A DNA stretch of 64,000 nucleotides from Flavisolibacter ginsenosidimutans (GCF_007970805.1 NZ_CP042433.1:2790001-2854000), one strand, 5' to 3'; positions 36,795-46,629 are shown, numbered from the stretch's first letter. Numbers and translations are program-made. The notes: generated by a model not told the origin, from the letters alone.

Positions 36795-39700
36795 TTGTTA
36801 CGCAAGTCCACCATTCTTACGCTAATCTGCGTATGCCTATCCTTGATAGTATGCGCACAAACGCCTGCTGCCAGTTTTACGGCTGTGCCGGCATCGGGCT
36901 GCTCGCCGCTGGTGGTTAATTTCTCGGATGCGTCCACCGGCAATCCAACTACCTGGTTCTGGGACTTTGGCAACGGCGCCACCTCTACCTTAAAAAATCC
37001 TTCCACTACCTATTTCATTCCGGGAAAATATACCGTCAAGCTAACGGTGACCAATTCATCGGGAAGCGATACCAAAACTCAAACCGATTTTGTAACGGTT
37101 TACGGCAAGCCGACGGTTTTGTTCGGCGCCAGCGACTCGATTGGCTGTTTTCCTTTTCCGGTTCGCTTTGCCGATTTATCCCTGGCCAGCACAGGTACAG
37201 CCAACACATCCTGGATTTGGGATTTTGGCGACGGCGCCCAATCGAGCGTTCAGAATCCACAGAACAAATACGGGAGCAGCGGCAACTACACCGTTTCGCT
37301 GAAAGTCACCAACGACAAAGGCTGTTTCGCAACGTTTACAAAACCCGCTTACATCCGCCTAAACGGCGGTGTAAAACCCGACTTTACTTTCCTTCAACCA
37401 TCGGCTTGCCGCACACCCGTCACCATCGGTTTTACCAACCTTTCCACCGGTCCAAACACCTTGACCTATCAATGGAATTTTGGCGACGGCACAACCTCCG
37501 CCCAGCAAAATCCTTTGCACACCTACACATCCCCGGGGGCCTATTCGGTTTATTTGGTGACAACAAGCAGCAGTGGTTGTACGGATACGCTGACAAAGCC
37601 AAATCTTTTTAATCTTGGTAACATTACTACTTCCTTTACCGCACCGGACAGTGTTTGCGTAGGCGAGGCCGTAGCAATTACCAATACTTCTTCGGCGCCC
37701 GCCATTAGTACTCTTTGGGACTTTGGCGATGGCGCAACGGCAACGTCTGTCAGCGGAACAAAAACCTATACGGTTCCCGGAACTTACACCATCCGGCTGT
37801 TACAATCTTATGGCGCCTGCACCGATTCGGCCAGCAAAAGCATCAAGGTCAGGCCCATACCAAAAGCCTCCTTTATAGCCGACAAAACCGCTTTTTGCCA
37901 GGCTCCGGCCACGGTGAATTTTACCGATGCTTCGCAAAACGCCGTTTCGTACGAGTGGAACTTTGGCGACGGCGCAACGTCTTCTCAACAAAACCCATCG
38001 CACACATATACCGCCTTTGGCAATTACACCGTGAAATTAAAAACAACAAATGCCCTGGGCTGCGCCGATTCGTCAACCCTTACCGTCACTATCAGCAAGC
38101 CGGTGATTACGCTGAGTGGCTTGCCGCAGGAAGGCTGCGTTCCGTACACCGCAAATTTTGTTGCTTCTGTTTCCTCCCCTGATCCCGTTGTTACTTACGC
38201 CTGGGATTTTGGCGACGGAGCCTCTTCCTCTGCGGCGGCGCCTTCGCACACCTACACAGCGCAAGGAACGTACACCGTTACGCTAAAAGTGACCACGCAG
38301 AGCGGCTGCACCGAAAGCTACTCATATGCGGCGGCAGTTAAAGCAGGCACCAAACCGCAGGTAAATTTTACAGCCACGCCGAGAGAAGTCTGTGCGTTTC
38401 AGACGGTTTCCTTTTCGAGTCTAACCACAGGTTTGTCAACCGGTAGCAACGTTTCTTATCTCTGGAACTTTGGCGATGGCGGAACTTCAACGGCCCAAAA
38501 CCCCACATACCAATACAATGATACCGGGACGTTTAACGTAGTGCTTTACGTAAAAAACAACGGTTGCGAAGACTCGCTGCGCATTGACAGATTCATTAAA
38601 ATAAAGCCGCCCATTGCCAACTTTATCTACCAAACCAGTTGTGCCAACAAACTCCATTTCGGTTTTATTGACCGTTCCATTGGCGCCACTTCGTGGCAAT
38701 GGGATTTTGGCGACGGCGTTACATCAACGCAACAAAGTCCCACACATGATTATGCCGCTTACGGAACCTATATTGTAAAACTTCTTGTCTCGAACGACAC
38801 TTGCACGCATACAAAAGCGCTGACAATACGGATTGTAAATGGCACGCCTGATTTTCATGCGCTGCCTACAACGGCGTGTAAAGGCGCAACCATCAGCTTC
38901 GCAGCCGACACGATGAATGCGGCCAACATTGCCCGGTACGATTGGAACTTTGGCCACGGCGGTTCAAGAGGTTTGGGCATCAACGGTTCGACGGTTTATC
39001 CAAGAGCCGGGCTTTATTCTGTGAGCCTGACCATTACCGACGTAATGGGTTGCGTGGACTCGGTGGTAAAGCCGCAATACATTCGCATTACCGGCCCAAC
39101 GGCTAATTTCATTGCGGCCAACAACAACGGTTGCCGCGGACTGACGGCCACCTTCACCGATTCATCAAAAAGCGACGGCATCAGCAACCTCGTTCGCTGG
39201 CAATGGAATTTTGGCGACGGCACAACGGCAAACGACGCAACAGGACGACTGCTTCAACACAGTTATTTGCTGGCAGGTTCTTTTCCCGTTTCGCTGAAAG
39301 TAACCGATGCCGGCGGATGTGTGGACAGCATCAACCGGCCTGCATTGGTGAATGCCTCCAACATCAAAGCTGATTTTGTTTCGGAGGATACGCTGAGTTG
39401 TCCCGGTGCAGCTATTCATTTTACCAACAATTCCGCAGCCTCATCTGCTTATACGAGCACATGGCAATTTGGAAACGGAGACACCTCTTTGCAAAAAGAT
39501 CCCGTTGCTTCTTATAACGCCGATGGCGTGTACAGCATTAGGCTGAAAATAAAAGATGCCTTTGGCTGCAACGATTCTTTAACGAAGCCTCATTACATTA
39601 CCGTCAAACATCCGGTAGCGGGTTACACCGTAAGCGATTCGGCTTCTTCGTGTACACCTTTCATGGTGCATTTCACCAATACCTCCACTTTTTACACAAG

Positions 39701-41138
39701 CTATATTTGGGACCTCGGCGGCGGCACCAGCGTCTTTACCAACCCCACACAGTATTACAACCAGCCGGGCACGTACAAAACAAAACTGATTGTTACCAGC
39801 CCGGGCGGATGCCGCGATACGGCCACAAAGGACATTACCGTGATTGATGTAAGCGGCGCAAGGCTTTGGTACCTGCCCCTGAACGGATGCAAACCGCTAA
39901 CGGTGGATGTGCACGCCGTTGCCCCAAAGAACATGGATTACGTGTGGGATTTTGGCGACGGCACCATCATCAGCAGCCAGGACACGGCCACGCGGCACGT
40001 GTACAATTTCTTTGGCGACTTTGTGCCCAAAATTATTTTGAGCGACAAGAGCGGTTGTGTGATTCCGGTTACAGGTCCCGATACGATTCGCATCAAAGGC
40101 GCCACGGCGAAATTTGGTGTGGATCGTCGCCTGCTTTGCGACAGCGGCCTTGTGCGTTTTTTGGATTCAACAACCTTCAACAATCCCATCGTTGCTTACA
40201 ACTGGAATTTTGGTGACGGAACGAGTTCTACCCAATCTACCGTAACCCATTATTATAACAAGCCGGGTATTTATCCCGTGTCGGTAGATGTGCTCACGCA
40301 AAGTCTTTGTGTGGACACCTTCCGGTTAAGTGTGCCGGTAAGGGTGGTGGCTTCGCCCGATGTGCGCATTGACGGCGATTCGGTGATTTGCATTGGCGAA
40401 GGCATGAATCACCTAGGCGCATTCAACCGAACGGACACATCGCTGGTGCGATGGGCCTGGAATTTTCCAAACGGAAACACTTCGGTTGTGCAATTACCGC
40501 AAAAACAGATTTACAATTCGGCCGGAAAGTTTTTGGTGCAGGCCATTGCCACCAACAGCGACGGCTGCAAAGACACCGCCGTAAAAAATATCAGGGTAAA
40601 TCCTTTGCCATCCGTGCAATTGCCATCAGTACTGACCACCCGAACCGGAAACCCGGTAACATTGCCTGCCGTTTATTCCGGCGGCGTGGTTGACTACAAG
40701 TGGACGCATGTGGAAAGCCTGAACTGCGGCACTTGTCCGCAACCCGTTGCAAGTCCAAAGTTCAACACAAAATATACCGTTGACTTTGTGGACAACAACG
40801 GCTGCAAAAACAAAGGCGAAATACAGGTAATTGTGTTTTGCAACAATGACAACGTTTTTGTACCGAATACATTTTCGCCGAACGGCGACGGCAGCAACGA
40901 CGTGTTTTACGTGCGGGGTAAAGGCCTGAACCGCGTAAAAAGCCTGCGAATCTTTAACCGCTGGGGGCAAGTGGTTTTTGAGAGAATGAATTTTGCAGTA
41001 AATGATGCGTCGGCAGGTTGGGACGGAACCTTTAACGGCGCAAAACAAAAACCCGACGTTTACATCTACCAGTTGGAAATTTGGTGCGACAACAGTACGG
41101 TAGTGAGCTTTGAAGGGAATGTAGCGCTGATTCAGTAA
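36795..41138 (+). CDS. giant PKD-repeat surface protein with T9SS type B C-terminus (paralogue 2)
   Basis: A 1,447-residue paralogue of the protein at 31790, with the same layout: signal peptide (ILTLICVCLSLIVCAQ), 15 PKD-like repeats (WFWDFGNG through WAWNFPNG), and a nearly identical C-terminal type B T9SS domain (FVPNTFSPNGDGSNDVFYVRG, IFNRWGQVVF). Repeat order and spacing match paralogue 1, indicating whole-gene duplication. A TAA directly precedes the TTG at 36795, so translation must start at or after that TTG. A glycine-rich, unusual repeat nine (FGHGGSRGLGING) lacks the normal Asp. It is followed by the PorP/SprF gene and likely depends on it for export. Confidence 0.93.
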   Translation: MLRKSTILTLICVCLSLIVCAQTPAASFTAVPASGCSPLVVNFSDASTGNPTTWFWDFGNGATSTLKNPSTTYFIPGKYTVKLTVTNSSGSDTKTQTDFVTVYGKPTVLFGASDSIGCFPFPVRFADLSLASTGTANTSWIWDFGDGAQSSVQNPQNKYGSSGNYTVSLKVTNDKGCFATFTKPAYIRLNGGVKPDFTFLQPSACRTPVTIGFTNLSTGPNTLTYQWNFGDGTTSAQQNPLHTYTSPGAYSVYLVTTSSSGCTDTLTKPNLFNLGNITTSFTAPDSVCVGEAVAITNTSSAPAISTLWDFGDGATATSVSGTKTYTVPGTYTIRLLQSYGACTDSASKSIKVRPIPKASFIADKTAFCQAPATVNFTDASQNAVSYEWNFGDGATSSQQNPSHTYTAFGNYTVKLKTTNALGCADSSTLTVTISKPVITLSGLPQEGCVPYTANFVASVSSPDPVVTYAWDFGDGASSSAAAPSHTYTAQGTYTVTLKVTTQSGCTESYSYAAAVKAGTKPQVNFTATPREVCAFQTVSFSSLTTGLSTGSNVSYLWNFGDGGTSTAQNPTYQYNDTGTFNVVLYVKNNGCEDSLRIDRFIKIKPPIANFIYQTSCANKLHFGFIDRSIGATSWQWDFGDGVTSTQQSPTHDYAAYGTYIVKLLVSNDTCTHTKALTIRIVNGTPDFHALPTTACKGATISFAADTMNAANIARYDWNFGHGGSRGLGINGSTVYPRAGLYSVSLTITDVMGCVDSVVKPQYIRITGPTANFIAANNNGCRGLTATFTDSSKSDGISNLVRWQWNFGDGTTANDATGRLLQHSYLLAGSFPVSLKVTDAGGCVDSINRPALVNASNIKADFVSEDTLSCPGAAIHFTNNSAASSAYTSTWQFGNGDTSLQKDPVASYNADGVYSIRLKIKDAFGCNDSLTKPHYITVKHPVAGYTVSDSASSCTPFMVHFTNTSTFYTSYIWDLGGGTSVFTNPTQYYNQPGTYKTKLIVTSPGGCRDTATKDITVIDVSGARLWYLPLNGCKPLTVDVHAVAPKNMDYVWDFGDGTIISSQDTATRHVYNFFGDFVPKIILSDKSGCVIPVTGPDTIRIKGATAKFGVDRRLLCDSGLVRFLDSTTFNNPIVAYNWNFGDGTSSTQSTVTHYYNKPGIYPVSVDVLTQSLCVDTFRLSVPVRVVASPDVRIDGDSVICIGEGMNHLGAFNRTDTSLVRWAWNFPNGNTSVVQLPQKQIYNSAGKFLVQAIATNSDGCKDTAVKNIRVNPLPSVQLPSVLTTRTGNPVTLPAVYSGGVVDYKWTHVESLNCGTCPQPVASPKFNTKYTVDFVDNNGCKNKGEIQVIVFCNNDNVFVPNTFSPNGDGSNDVFYVRGKGLNRVKSLRIFNRWGQVVFERMNFAVNDASAGWDGTFNGAKQKPDVYIYQLEIWCDNSTVVSFEGNVALIQ

Positions 41139-41143
41139 AGAAT

Positions 41144-41302
41144 ACAGAGACAGGAGTCAGAATTCAGGAGAAAAGGCATGTAAACAAAAACATCAAACGA
41201 CAAAACATGAAAGAAGCGATTAGAAAAGCATTCAGTGGAGTAATGAAAAGTGTTTTGCTTTGTCTCCTGGGTTCTGTCTCCTGTCTCCTGTCTCCTGCTC
41301 AG
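41144..41302. repeat. short-word inverted repeat entering the porP signal-peptide coding sequence
   Basis: The left arm, before the gene, carries GAGACAGGAG (41147-41156) and related CAGGAGTCAG/TTCAGGAG. The right arm (41261-41300), inside the gene, is TGTCTCCTGGGTTCTG followed by three copies of TCTCCTG. CTCCTGTCTC at 41278-41287 is the exact reverse complement of the left word. The right arm encodes CLLGSVSCLLSPA of the signal peptide. A fold between the arms would sequester the start region. Confidence 0.8.
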
Positions 41303-42244
41303 GACATTCACTTCTCCCAATTCTTTGAAGCGCCGCTTTTGCGCAATCCTTCACTTGCCGGAATTTTTGCCGGCGACGTTCGCGTGCAGGCCGTTTACCG
41401 CGACCAATGGAACAGCATAACCACCGCTTATAAAACAGCTTCCATCAACGGCGAATACAAAATGCCCGTGGGCAAAGCCAATGATTTTGTTACAGTGGGT
41501 TTGCAATTGTTACAGGACAGGGCCGGAACCATTTCATGGGTATCAACCTCCGTGTTACCAGCTATCAACTATCATAAATCATTGAGCAACGAACGCACCA
41601 GTTACCTTTCGCTTGGCTTTATGGGCGGCTGGGTGCAAAAGCGCTTTGACAGAACCAAGATGACGACGAACAGCATGTTTGATGGATTAGGCGATGGAGA
41701 AATAAATCTTCAGCCGCAATACAGTTATTGGGATGCGTCGGTAGGCATGAGCTACAACGCGCAGTTGAACGGCAATCCGGAAAACAATTTCTACCTCGGC
41801 TTGGCCTATCATCATTTTAACCATCCAAAGAATTCTTTTTTCCGCGATCCGCGCATTGAACTCCAGCCCAAGACCGATGCTTCAGCGGGAATTCGTTTTG
41901 CGGTGGACGAAGGAAGCTATATCACGTTGCAAGGCAATCAATCTTTTCAAGGCGCTTTTAGCGAAACCATTGTCGGCGGCTTGTACGGGATAAAAATTGG
42001 CGATTACGAGAAGCCATCTTACGTGCTGCACGGCGGTTTGTTCACACGGTTGAACGATGCTATTATCCCGGTGGTGAAAATTGATTACAACCCTTTCTCT
42101 TTTTCGTTTAGTTACGATGTGAACGTGTCCAAATTAAAAACGTCCAGCTACGGTCGCGGCGGTTTTGAATTGGGCTTGTCTTACGTTGGTTTTACGGACA
42201 GAAACAATTCAACGTTGAACGCAGTTGTATGTCCGCGGTTTTAA
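41207..42244 (+). CDS. PorP/SprF family T9SS outer membrane protein
   Basis: A 345-residue beta-barrel protein. After the signal peptide the mature N-terminus DIHFSQFFEAPLLRNPSLAGIFAGDVRV is the hallmark of the PorP/SprF family, followed by alternating strands ending in FELGLSYVGF. SprF-like proteins are needed to secrete or anchor partner proteins bearing type B C-terminal domains, which the two preceding PKD proteins carry; this gene follows the second after 68 bases. Start choices are the ATG at 41207 or at 41243 (MKSVLLCLLG), the latter giving a more normal signal peptide. The signal peptide is encoded by a simple repeat. Confidence 0.93.
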   Translation: MKEAIRKAFSGVMKSVLLCLLGSVSCLLSPAQDIHFSQFFEAPLLRNPSLAGIFAGDVRVQAVYRDQWNSITTAYKTASINGEYKMPVGKANDFVTVGLQLLQDRAGTISWVSTSVLPAINYHKSLSNERTSYLSLGFMGGWVQKRFDRTKMTTNSMFDGLGDGEINLQPQYSYWDASVGMSYNAQLNGNPENNFYLGLAYHHFNHPKNSFFRDPRIELQPKTDASAGIRFAVDEGSYITLQGNQSFQGAFSETIVGGLYGIKIGDYEKPSYVLHGGLFTRLNDAIIPVVKIDYNPFSFSFSYDVNVSKLKTSSYGRGGFELGLSYVGFTDRNNSTLNAVVCPRF

Positions 42245-42364
42245 CTTTTGAAGGCTTTCACTTTCTCCTTATGATACTCACGACTGCCCTTCAAGCTTCG
42301 CTAAATTTCCTTAGGCAACTGCCGCAGGCTGACAACGTATTTACAAAGGTTCAAGAAACAGCCA

Positions 42365-43237
42365 ATGCCTTTCTTTACCAAGCCGTTCGCAAAAGTTTAC
42401 AACACGCTTTATGCTTTCTACCATTCGCGAAATGATACGGACATACAAAAACTGCTGACGGCAAATCTTGTTTTACACAATCACGCAAGGAGAACGGAAG
42501 AATTTATCGCCAACATTCAGGCCGCCGAGTTTCGTGTTTTCTCGCAATGGGGCGATGACGGCATCATTCAATTCCTGGTAAATTACCTAGAGATTGAACA
42601 CAAAAATTTTATCGAATTTGGCATAGAAACCTACCATGAAGCAACCACACGCTTTTTACTCGTTCAGAACAACTGGAGCGGCTTTGTAATGGATTCATCA
42701 AAACGAAACATCTCACAGTTAAAAGCACAGGATATTTATTGGCGGCACGATGTTCTTGCATTGCCTGCCTTTGTTACCAAAAACAACATCAACCAATTAA
42801 TTATTGACCACGGTTTTGAAAACAAGGTTGGCCTTTTGCACGTTGACATTGATGGAAACGATTATTGGATCTGGAAAGAAATTAGCGCCATAAAACCGGA
42901 GATCGTTATCGTAGAATACAATCACCGCTTTGGTGCCTCAATGCCTTACGTAATGCCGTACACTGATAAGCCAGCAAGCGGGCAGGAACGAGGCGCCTCC
43001 CTTCTTTCGCTTTGCGACCTTGCAGAAGAAAAAGGCTACTGTTTCATCGGTTGCGAAAGCCACGGCGTGAACGCTTATTTTGTTCGAAAAGACAAAATCA
43101 AAGATATCTCTCCGCTTACCGCAGAACAAGGTTACGTAGCCGCCAAAGCCGGTAATCGCTTTCATCATTCGAACACGAAAGAAACAAGCGTTTACAACAC
43201 CCGCACAAACAAAATAGAATTCATTCAACTGCCTTAA
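42365..43237 (+). CDS. FkbM-like methyltransferase-fold protein
   Basis: A 290-residue soluble protein without a signal peptide. FSQWGDDGIIQFLVNYLEIEHKNFIEFGIE near residue 58 and VGLLHVDIDGNDYWIWKEI near 160 resemble the SAM-binding and acidic motifs of FkbM-type methyltransferases often found in glycan loci. A C-terminal part with CFIGCESHGVNAYFV also fits. No firm activity can be assigned. It lies 120 bases after the PorP/SprF gene and ends before a strong two-way terminator, so it may belong to the same transcript. Confidence 0.7.
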   Translation: MPFFTKPFAKVYNTLYAFYHSRNDTDIQKLLTANLVLHNHARRTEEFIANIQAAEFRVFSQWGDDGIIQFLVNYLEIEHKNFIEFGIETYHEATTRFLLVQNNWSGFVMDSSKRNISQLKAQDIYWRHDVLALPAFVTKNNINQLIIDHGFENKVGLLHVDIDGNDYWIWKEISAIKPEIVIVEYNHRFGASMPYVMPYTDKPASGQERGASLLSLCDLAEEKGYCFIGCESHGVNAYFVRKDKIKDISPLTAEQGYVAAKAGNRFHHSNTKETSVYNTRTNKIEFIQLP

Positions 43238-43257
43238 AGCAATGGATTTCGTTTGAA

Positions 43258-43293
43258 TAAAAAACCCAACCAGCAAATACCGGTTGGGTTTTA
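43258..43293. terminator. bidirectional terminator between FkbM-like gene and katA
   Basis: AAAACCCAACC (43261-43271) and GGTTGGGTTTT (43282-43292) form a perfect 11-bp stem with a 10-base loop. A-rich and T-rich flanks serve both strands, and the two genes converge here. Confidence 0.92.
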
Positions 43294-43312
43294 CAATAAT
43301 GAGAATATACAA

Positions 43313-44911
43313 TTAATAGGGCTTTGCTTCTTTCGATACTTCTCCCGCCTGCTTCACGCCTTCTTCGGTTTTTGTTGCACCCGATGGCGCACCAACTTCA
43401 CCGGTATTTTTTGCCTTGTTTTTTAATCCTTCAGCCACGCGGCGGCCATAATCCGCATCGGCTTTTGTAAAGTTCTCAATCATTTTATCCTGGATCACTT
43501 TATTGGCATTGGCCAACGTGTTCACCAGATTGCTGATTAGTTCATCTCTTTCCCAATCTTCAAAATTTCGGTAGGTTTCACCGGCCTGCTTGAAGTCGTT
43601 TGTGCGGTCAATCTTTTGACGAACCAATCTTGCGTTGTATTGAGGTTCATGATCTTTACCAGCCTTCGGTGCTTCTTTTAATCCACCCAAACTTGAGGGT
43701 TCGTAGTTGATGTGCGGGTTCACGCCTTCCACCATATCCTGGTGATAAGCCATCTGTCCGTCACGTTGATTGGTAGCCACCTTGCAACGCGGTGCATTAA
43801 TAGGCAATTGCAAATAATTTGTACCAACGCGATAGCGTTGCGTGTCGCTGTAAGAGAAAGTTCTGCCCTGCAACATTTTGTCATCGGAGAAATCCAATCC
43901 ATCTACAAGCACGCCTGTACCAAATGCGGAAAGTTCTACTTCAGCAAAATAATTCACCGGGTTTTTGTTCAGCGTCATCTTGCCAACCGGCAACCAGGGG
44001 AATTGATCTTTCGGCCAAAGCTTCGTATCGTCCAGCGGATCGAAATCCAGTTCGGGATGATCGTGATCTTCCATGATTTGCACCAGCAATTCCCATTGCG
44101 GATAATCGCCTCTTTCGATGGCTTCGTAAAGGTCTTGCGTGGCGTGGTTAAAGTTTTTCGCCTGTATTTCTGCCGCTTGTTCTTGCGTTAAGTTTTTGAT
44201 TCCTTGCAGCGGCTCCCAATGGTATTTTACCAGCACAGCCTTGCCTTCGCCGTTCACCCATTTGTAGGTGTTTACACCCGAGCCTTGCATCTGGCGGTAA
44301 TTGGCCGGAATGCCCCAGGGCGAAAACAGGAAGGTTGCCATGTGCGTTGCTTCCGGTGTGTTGGAGATGAAATCAAAAATGCGTTCGCCGCTTTGAATGT
44401 TGGTAACGGGATCAGGCTTTTGCGAGTGAATTAAATCAGGAAATTTTAGGGCATCGCGAATGAAAAATATTTTGAGGTTATTGCCCACCAGATCCCAGTT
44501 GCCGTCTTCGGTATAAAACTTTGTGGCAAAGCCACGTGGGTCTCTTAATGTTTCAGGCGAATGGCCGCCGTGACCAACGGTTGAAAAACGAACAAACACC
44601 GGTGTTTGCTTTCCTTTCTCTTGGAACAGTTTTGCACGGGTATATTTCGAAACCGGTTCGTTGCCTACCGTTCCATATGCTTCAAACACGCCATGCGCAC
44701 CTGCGCCGCGTGCATGCACAACACGCTCAGGAACACGTTCGCGGTCGAAGTGCGACATCTTTTCAAGGAACTGATAATTTTCTAACGTAGCCGGTCCGCG
44801 GTTGCCAACAGTCCGTAGGTTCTGATTGTCGGTTACGGGATGGCCTTGGCGTGTGGTCAGTATCTGCGGCCCTCCATTCTGGCCGTTGCCGTTTTGTTGT
44901 TCGTTGTTCAT
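43313..44911 (-). CDS. katA: catalase
   Basis: A 532-residue monofunctional haem catalase. The catalytic segment is [20 protein letters not shown] (His near residue 60) and the proximal haem site is [12 protein letters not shown] near residue 340, whose Tyr coordinates iron. It breaks down hydrogen peroxide to water and oxygen. The ATG at 44909-44911 (MNNEQQNG) was chosen; upstream in-frame sequence is not family-like. The C-terminal tail (about 30 residues, [18 protein letters not shown]) is hydrophilic and extra. It is divergent from oxyR, the classic arrangement for peroxide-responsive control. Confidence 0.96.
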   Translation of the reverse strand: MNNEQQNGNGQNGGPQILTTRQGHPVTDNQNLRTVGNRGPATLENYQFLEKMSHFDRERVPERVVHARGAGAHGVFEAYGTVGNEPVSKYTRAKLFQEKGKQTPVFVRFSTVGHGGHSPETLRDPRGFATKFYTEDGNWDLVGNNLKIFFIRDALKFPDLIHSQKPDPVTNIQSGERIFDFISNTPEATHMATFLFSPWGIPANYRQMQGSGVNTYKWVNGEGKAVLVKYHWEPLQGIKNLTQEQAAEIQAKNFNHATQDLYEAIERGDYPQWELLVQIMEDHDHPELDFDPLDDTKLWPKDQFPWLPVGKMTLNKNPVNYFAEVELSAFGTGVLVDGLDFSDDKMLQGRTFSYSDTQRYRVGTNYLQLPINAPRCKVATNQRDGQMAYHQDMVEGVNPHINYEPSSLGGLKEAPKAGKDHEPQYNARLVRQKIDRTNDFKQAGETYRNFEDWERDELISNLVNTLANANKVIQDKMIENFTKADADYGRRVAEGLKNKAKNTGEVGAPSGATKTEEGVKQAGEVSKEAKPY

Positions 44912-45072
44912 ACGATTAAAGTTTGAAAGGTTAATGCGTTTGGTTTTGTGCGCAAGCAATTGCTGCGTTCGAAACTAAGACAAGGCTCTCGCCATTGCGC
45001 TGACAAAAGTCACGGAATAAGCGCATAGACAAAAACAAATCTTTCTATACTTTTATTGATATTATCTATGAG
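44912..45072. promoter_or_regulatory. katA-oxyR divergent control region
   Basis: The 161-base gap holds the promoters of both genes. Near oxyR the AT-rich segment 45024-45068 contains ATAG and two CTAT words, and ATTG-N7-CTAT at 45055-45069 is one base off an OxyR half-site pair (ATAG-N7-CTAT), but the full four-part spacing is not met. For katA, TAGTTTCG on the minus strand (44970-44977) is a one-mismatch -7 box. Autoregulation by OxyR is likely from layout; the precise site is uncertain. Confidence 0.45.
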
Positions 45073-46011
45073 ATGAATTTGCAGCAACTCGAATACATTG
45101 TTTCGGTGGACACACACCGCCATTTTGAAAAGGCCGCGGAGAAATGTTTTGTCACGCAGGCCACCTTAAGTGCGATGATAAAAAAGTTAGAACAAGAGCT
45201 TGACGTCATCATTTTCGACCGCAGCAAGCAACCTGTCATGCCTACCGAAACGGGCAGGGCAATTCTTGAACAGGCAAGAATTATTCTAAAAGAAACGCAG
45301 CAGTTAAGACAGCTTTCGAAAGAAGCCAAATCGGGCACGGGCGGCGAACTGCGCATTGGTGTCATTCCCACTGTTGCGCCTTATTTGCTGCCGCTTTTTC
45401 TGACGGCTTTTCTAAAAAAATATTCGGCGGTAAAACTGAAAATCGTGGAGCAGACAACGGAGCATTTGTTGCAACTTTTGGCTTCCGACAAATTAGACGT
45501 TGCCATCATGGCAACGCCGCTTGTAGAAAAAGGCTTTGCCGAAAAGCACCTGTTTTACGAAGAGTTTAAAGTTTACGTGGCGGAGCAAAACCGCAGCCTG
45601 AAAAAGAAATACATTTTAGCCGAAGACATTGACATAAACAAATTGTGGCTTTTGGAGGAAGGCCATTGCCTTCGTTCGCAAGTGCTGAATCTATGCGAAA
45701 TTCAAAAACAGCAGGCCATCATTCATCACCTCGATTACGAAACCGGCAGCATTGAAAGTTTGCTAAAAATTACTGAAATGAACGGCGGCATCACCATCAT
45801 CCCCGAACTTGCTACAATTCAATTCGATAAAAAAGGGAAGGAAAAATTGCGGCATTTTAAACAACCGGTGCCGGTGCGGGAAATCAGTTTGGTAACCTAT
45901 CGTCATTTTATAAAAAAAGGCTTGCTGCAGGTTTTGGAAAAAGAAATTGCCGCAGCAGTAAAGCCTTTTCTAAACAAAAAAACTAAAACCGACGTAATTG
46001 CGGTTTTATAA
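45073..46011 (+). CDS. oxyR: peroxide-sensing LysR-type regulator OxyR
   Basis: A 312-residue LysR-family activator: an N-terminal winged helix-turn-helix (NLQQLEYIVSVDTHRHFEKAAEKCFVTQATLS) and a substrate-binding-like regulatory domain. The redox pair is intact: GHCLRSQVLNLC places cysteines at residues 199 and 208, the same positions as the disulfide-forming pair of E. coli OxyR. It should sense hydrogen peroxide and activate defence genes, here probably the divergent katA and the downstream peroxiredoxin (61 bases away). Confidence 0.95.
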   Translation: MNLQQLEYIVSVDTHRHFEKAAEKCFVTQATLSAMIKKLEQELDVIIFDRSKQPVMPTETGRAILEQARIILKETQQLRQLSKEAKSGTGGELRIGVIPTVAPYLLPLFLTAFLKKYSAVKLKIVEQTTEHLLQLLASDKLDVAIMATPLVEKGFAEKHLFYEEFKVYVAEQNRSLKKKYILAEDIDINKLWLLEEGHCLRSQVLNLCEIQKQQAIIHHLDYETGSIESLLKITEMNGGITIIPELATIQFDKKGKEKLRHFKQPVPVREISLVTYRHFIKKGLLQVLEKEIAAAVKPFLNKKTKTDVIAVL

Positions 46012-46071
46012 GGTGGCCCGTTTATTTTGAACTTCTTTCAAACGAAATTGTTTTCACTCTAAATAGATTTT

Positions 46072-46545
46072 ATGGCTTTACAGATTGGTCAGCAGGCGCC
46101 GGATTTTACTTTGTTCAATACCGAAAAAAAAGAAATCAGCCTTTCGGATCAAAAAGGACAGAACCTGTTGTTACTTTTCTTTCCCCTGGCCTTCACTTCG
46201 GTTTGTACAGCCGAGTTGTGTTCGGTACGCGATAATTTAAAAATTTATGAAGGCCTCAACGCAAAACCCTTCGGCATTTCGGTGGATTCGCTCCACACGC
46301 TAAAAAAATTTAAAGAAGAACAGGCTTTAAATTTTGAACTGTTAAGCGATTTCAATAAAGAAGTGTCTAAGGCTTATGATGCGTTGTACGATACGTTTGG
46401 TTATGGCATGAAAGGCGTTTCAAAACGAGCGGCTTTTGTGATTGACGAAAGCGGGATCATTCGGTATGCCGAAGTTTTGGAGAATGCCAGTCTTCAGCCA
46501 AACTTTGAGGCCATTCGGGAAGCGCTTTCCGCCTTAAAAGTCTGA
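46072..46545 (+). CDS. peroxiredoxin (AhpE/BCP-like)
   Basis: A 157-residue thioredoxin-fold peroxidase. FTSVCTAELCSVRD near residue 43 contains the peroxidatic cysteine in the T-x-x-C context and a second Cys five residues later, the spacing seen in BCP/PrxQ enzymes. It reduces hydrogen peroxide and organic peroxides using thioredoxin-type donors. It lies 61 bases after oxyR on the same strand and probably belongs to its regulon or transcript. Confidence 0.92.
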   Translation: MALQIGQQAPDFTLFNTEKKEISLSDQKGQNLLLLFFPLAFTSVCTAELCSVRDNLKIYEGLNAKPFGISVDSLHTLKKFKEEQALNFELLSDFNKEVSKAYDALYDTFGYGMKGVSKRAAFVIDESGIIRYAEVLENASLQPNFEAIREALSALKV

Positions 46546-46574
46546 CGAAAGTTTCGCTAATTTTCGGCAAGACC

Positions 46575-46605
46575 TTTGCACTTTTAAGATTATGAATTAT
46601 AATTG
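46575..46605 (+). promoter_or_regulatory. candidate promoter for the small T9SS protein
   Basis: TTTG at 46575-46578, 19 bases, then TATAATTG at 46598-46605, one mismatch from TAnnTTTG. The expected transcript start near 46612 falls after the earlier TTG at 46603 and so supports the TTG at 46630 as the translation start. Confidence 0.5.
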
Positions 46606-46629
46606 TATTCGAATTTAAAATCGTCCTAT

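Noticed and set aside
44912..45072. Perfect OxyR operator between katA and oxyR
   Set aside because: ATAG and CTAT words are present, but the full ATAG-N7-CTAT-N7-ATAG-N7-CTAT spacing is not; only a candidate region is reported.
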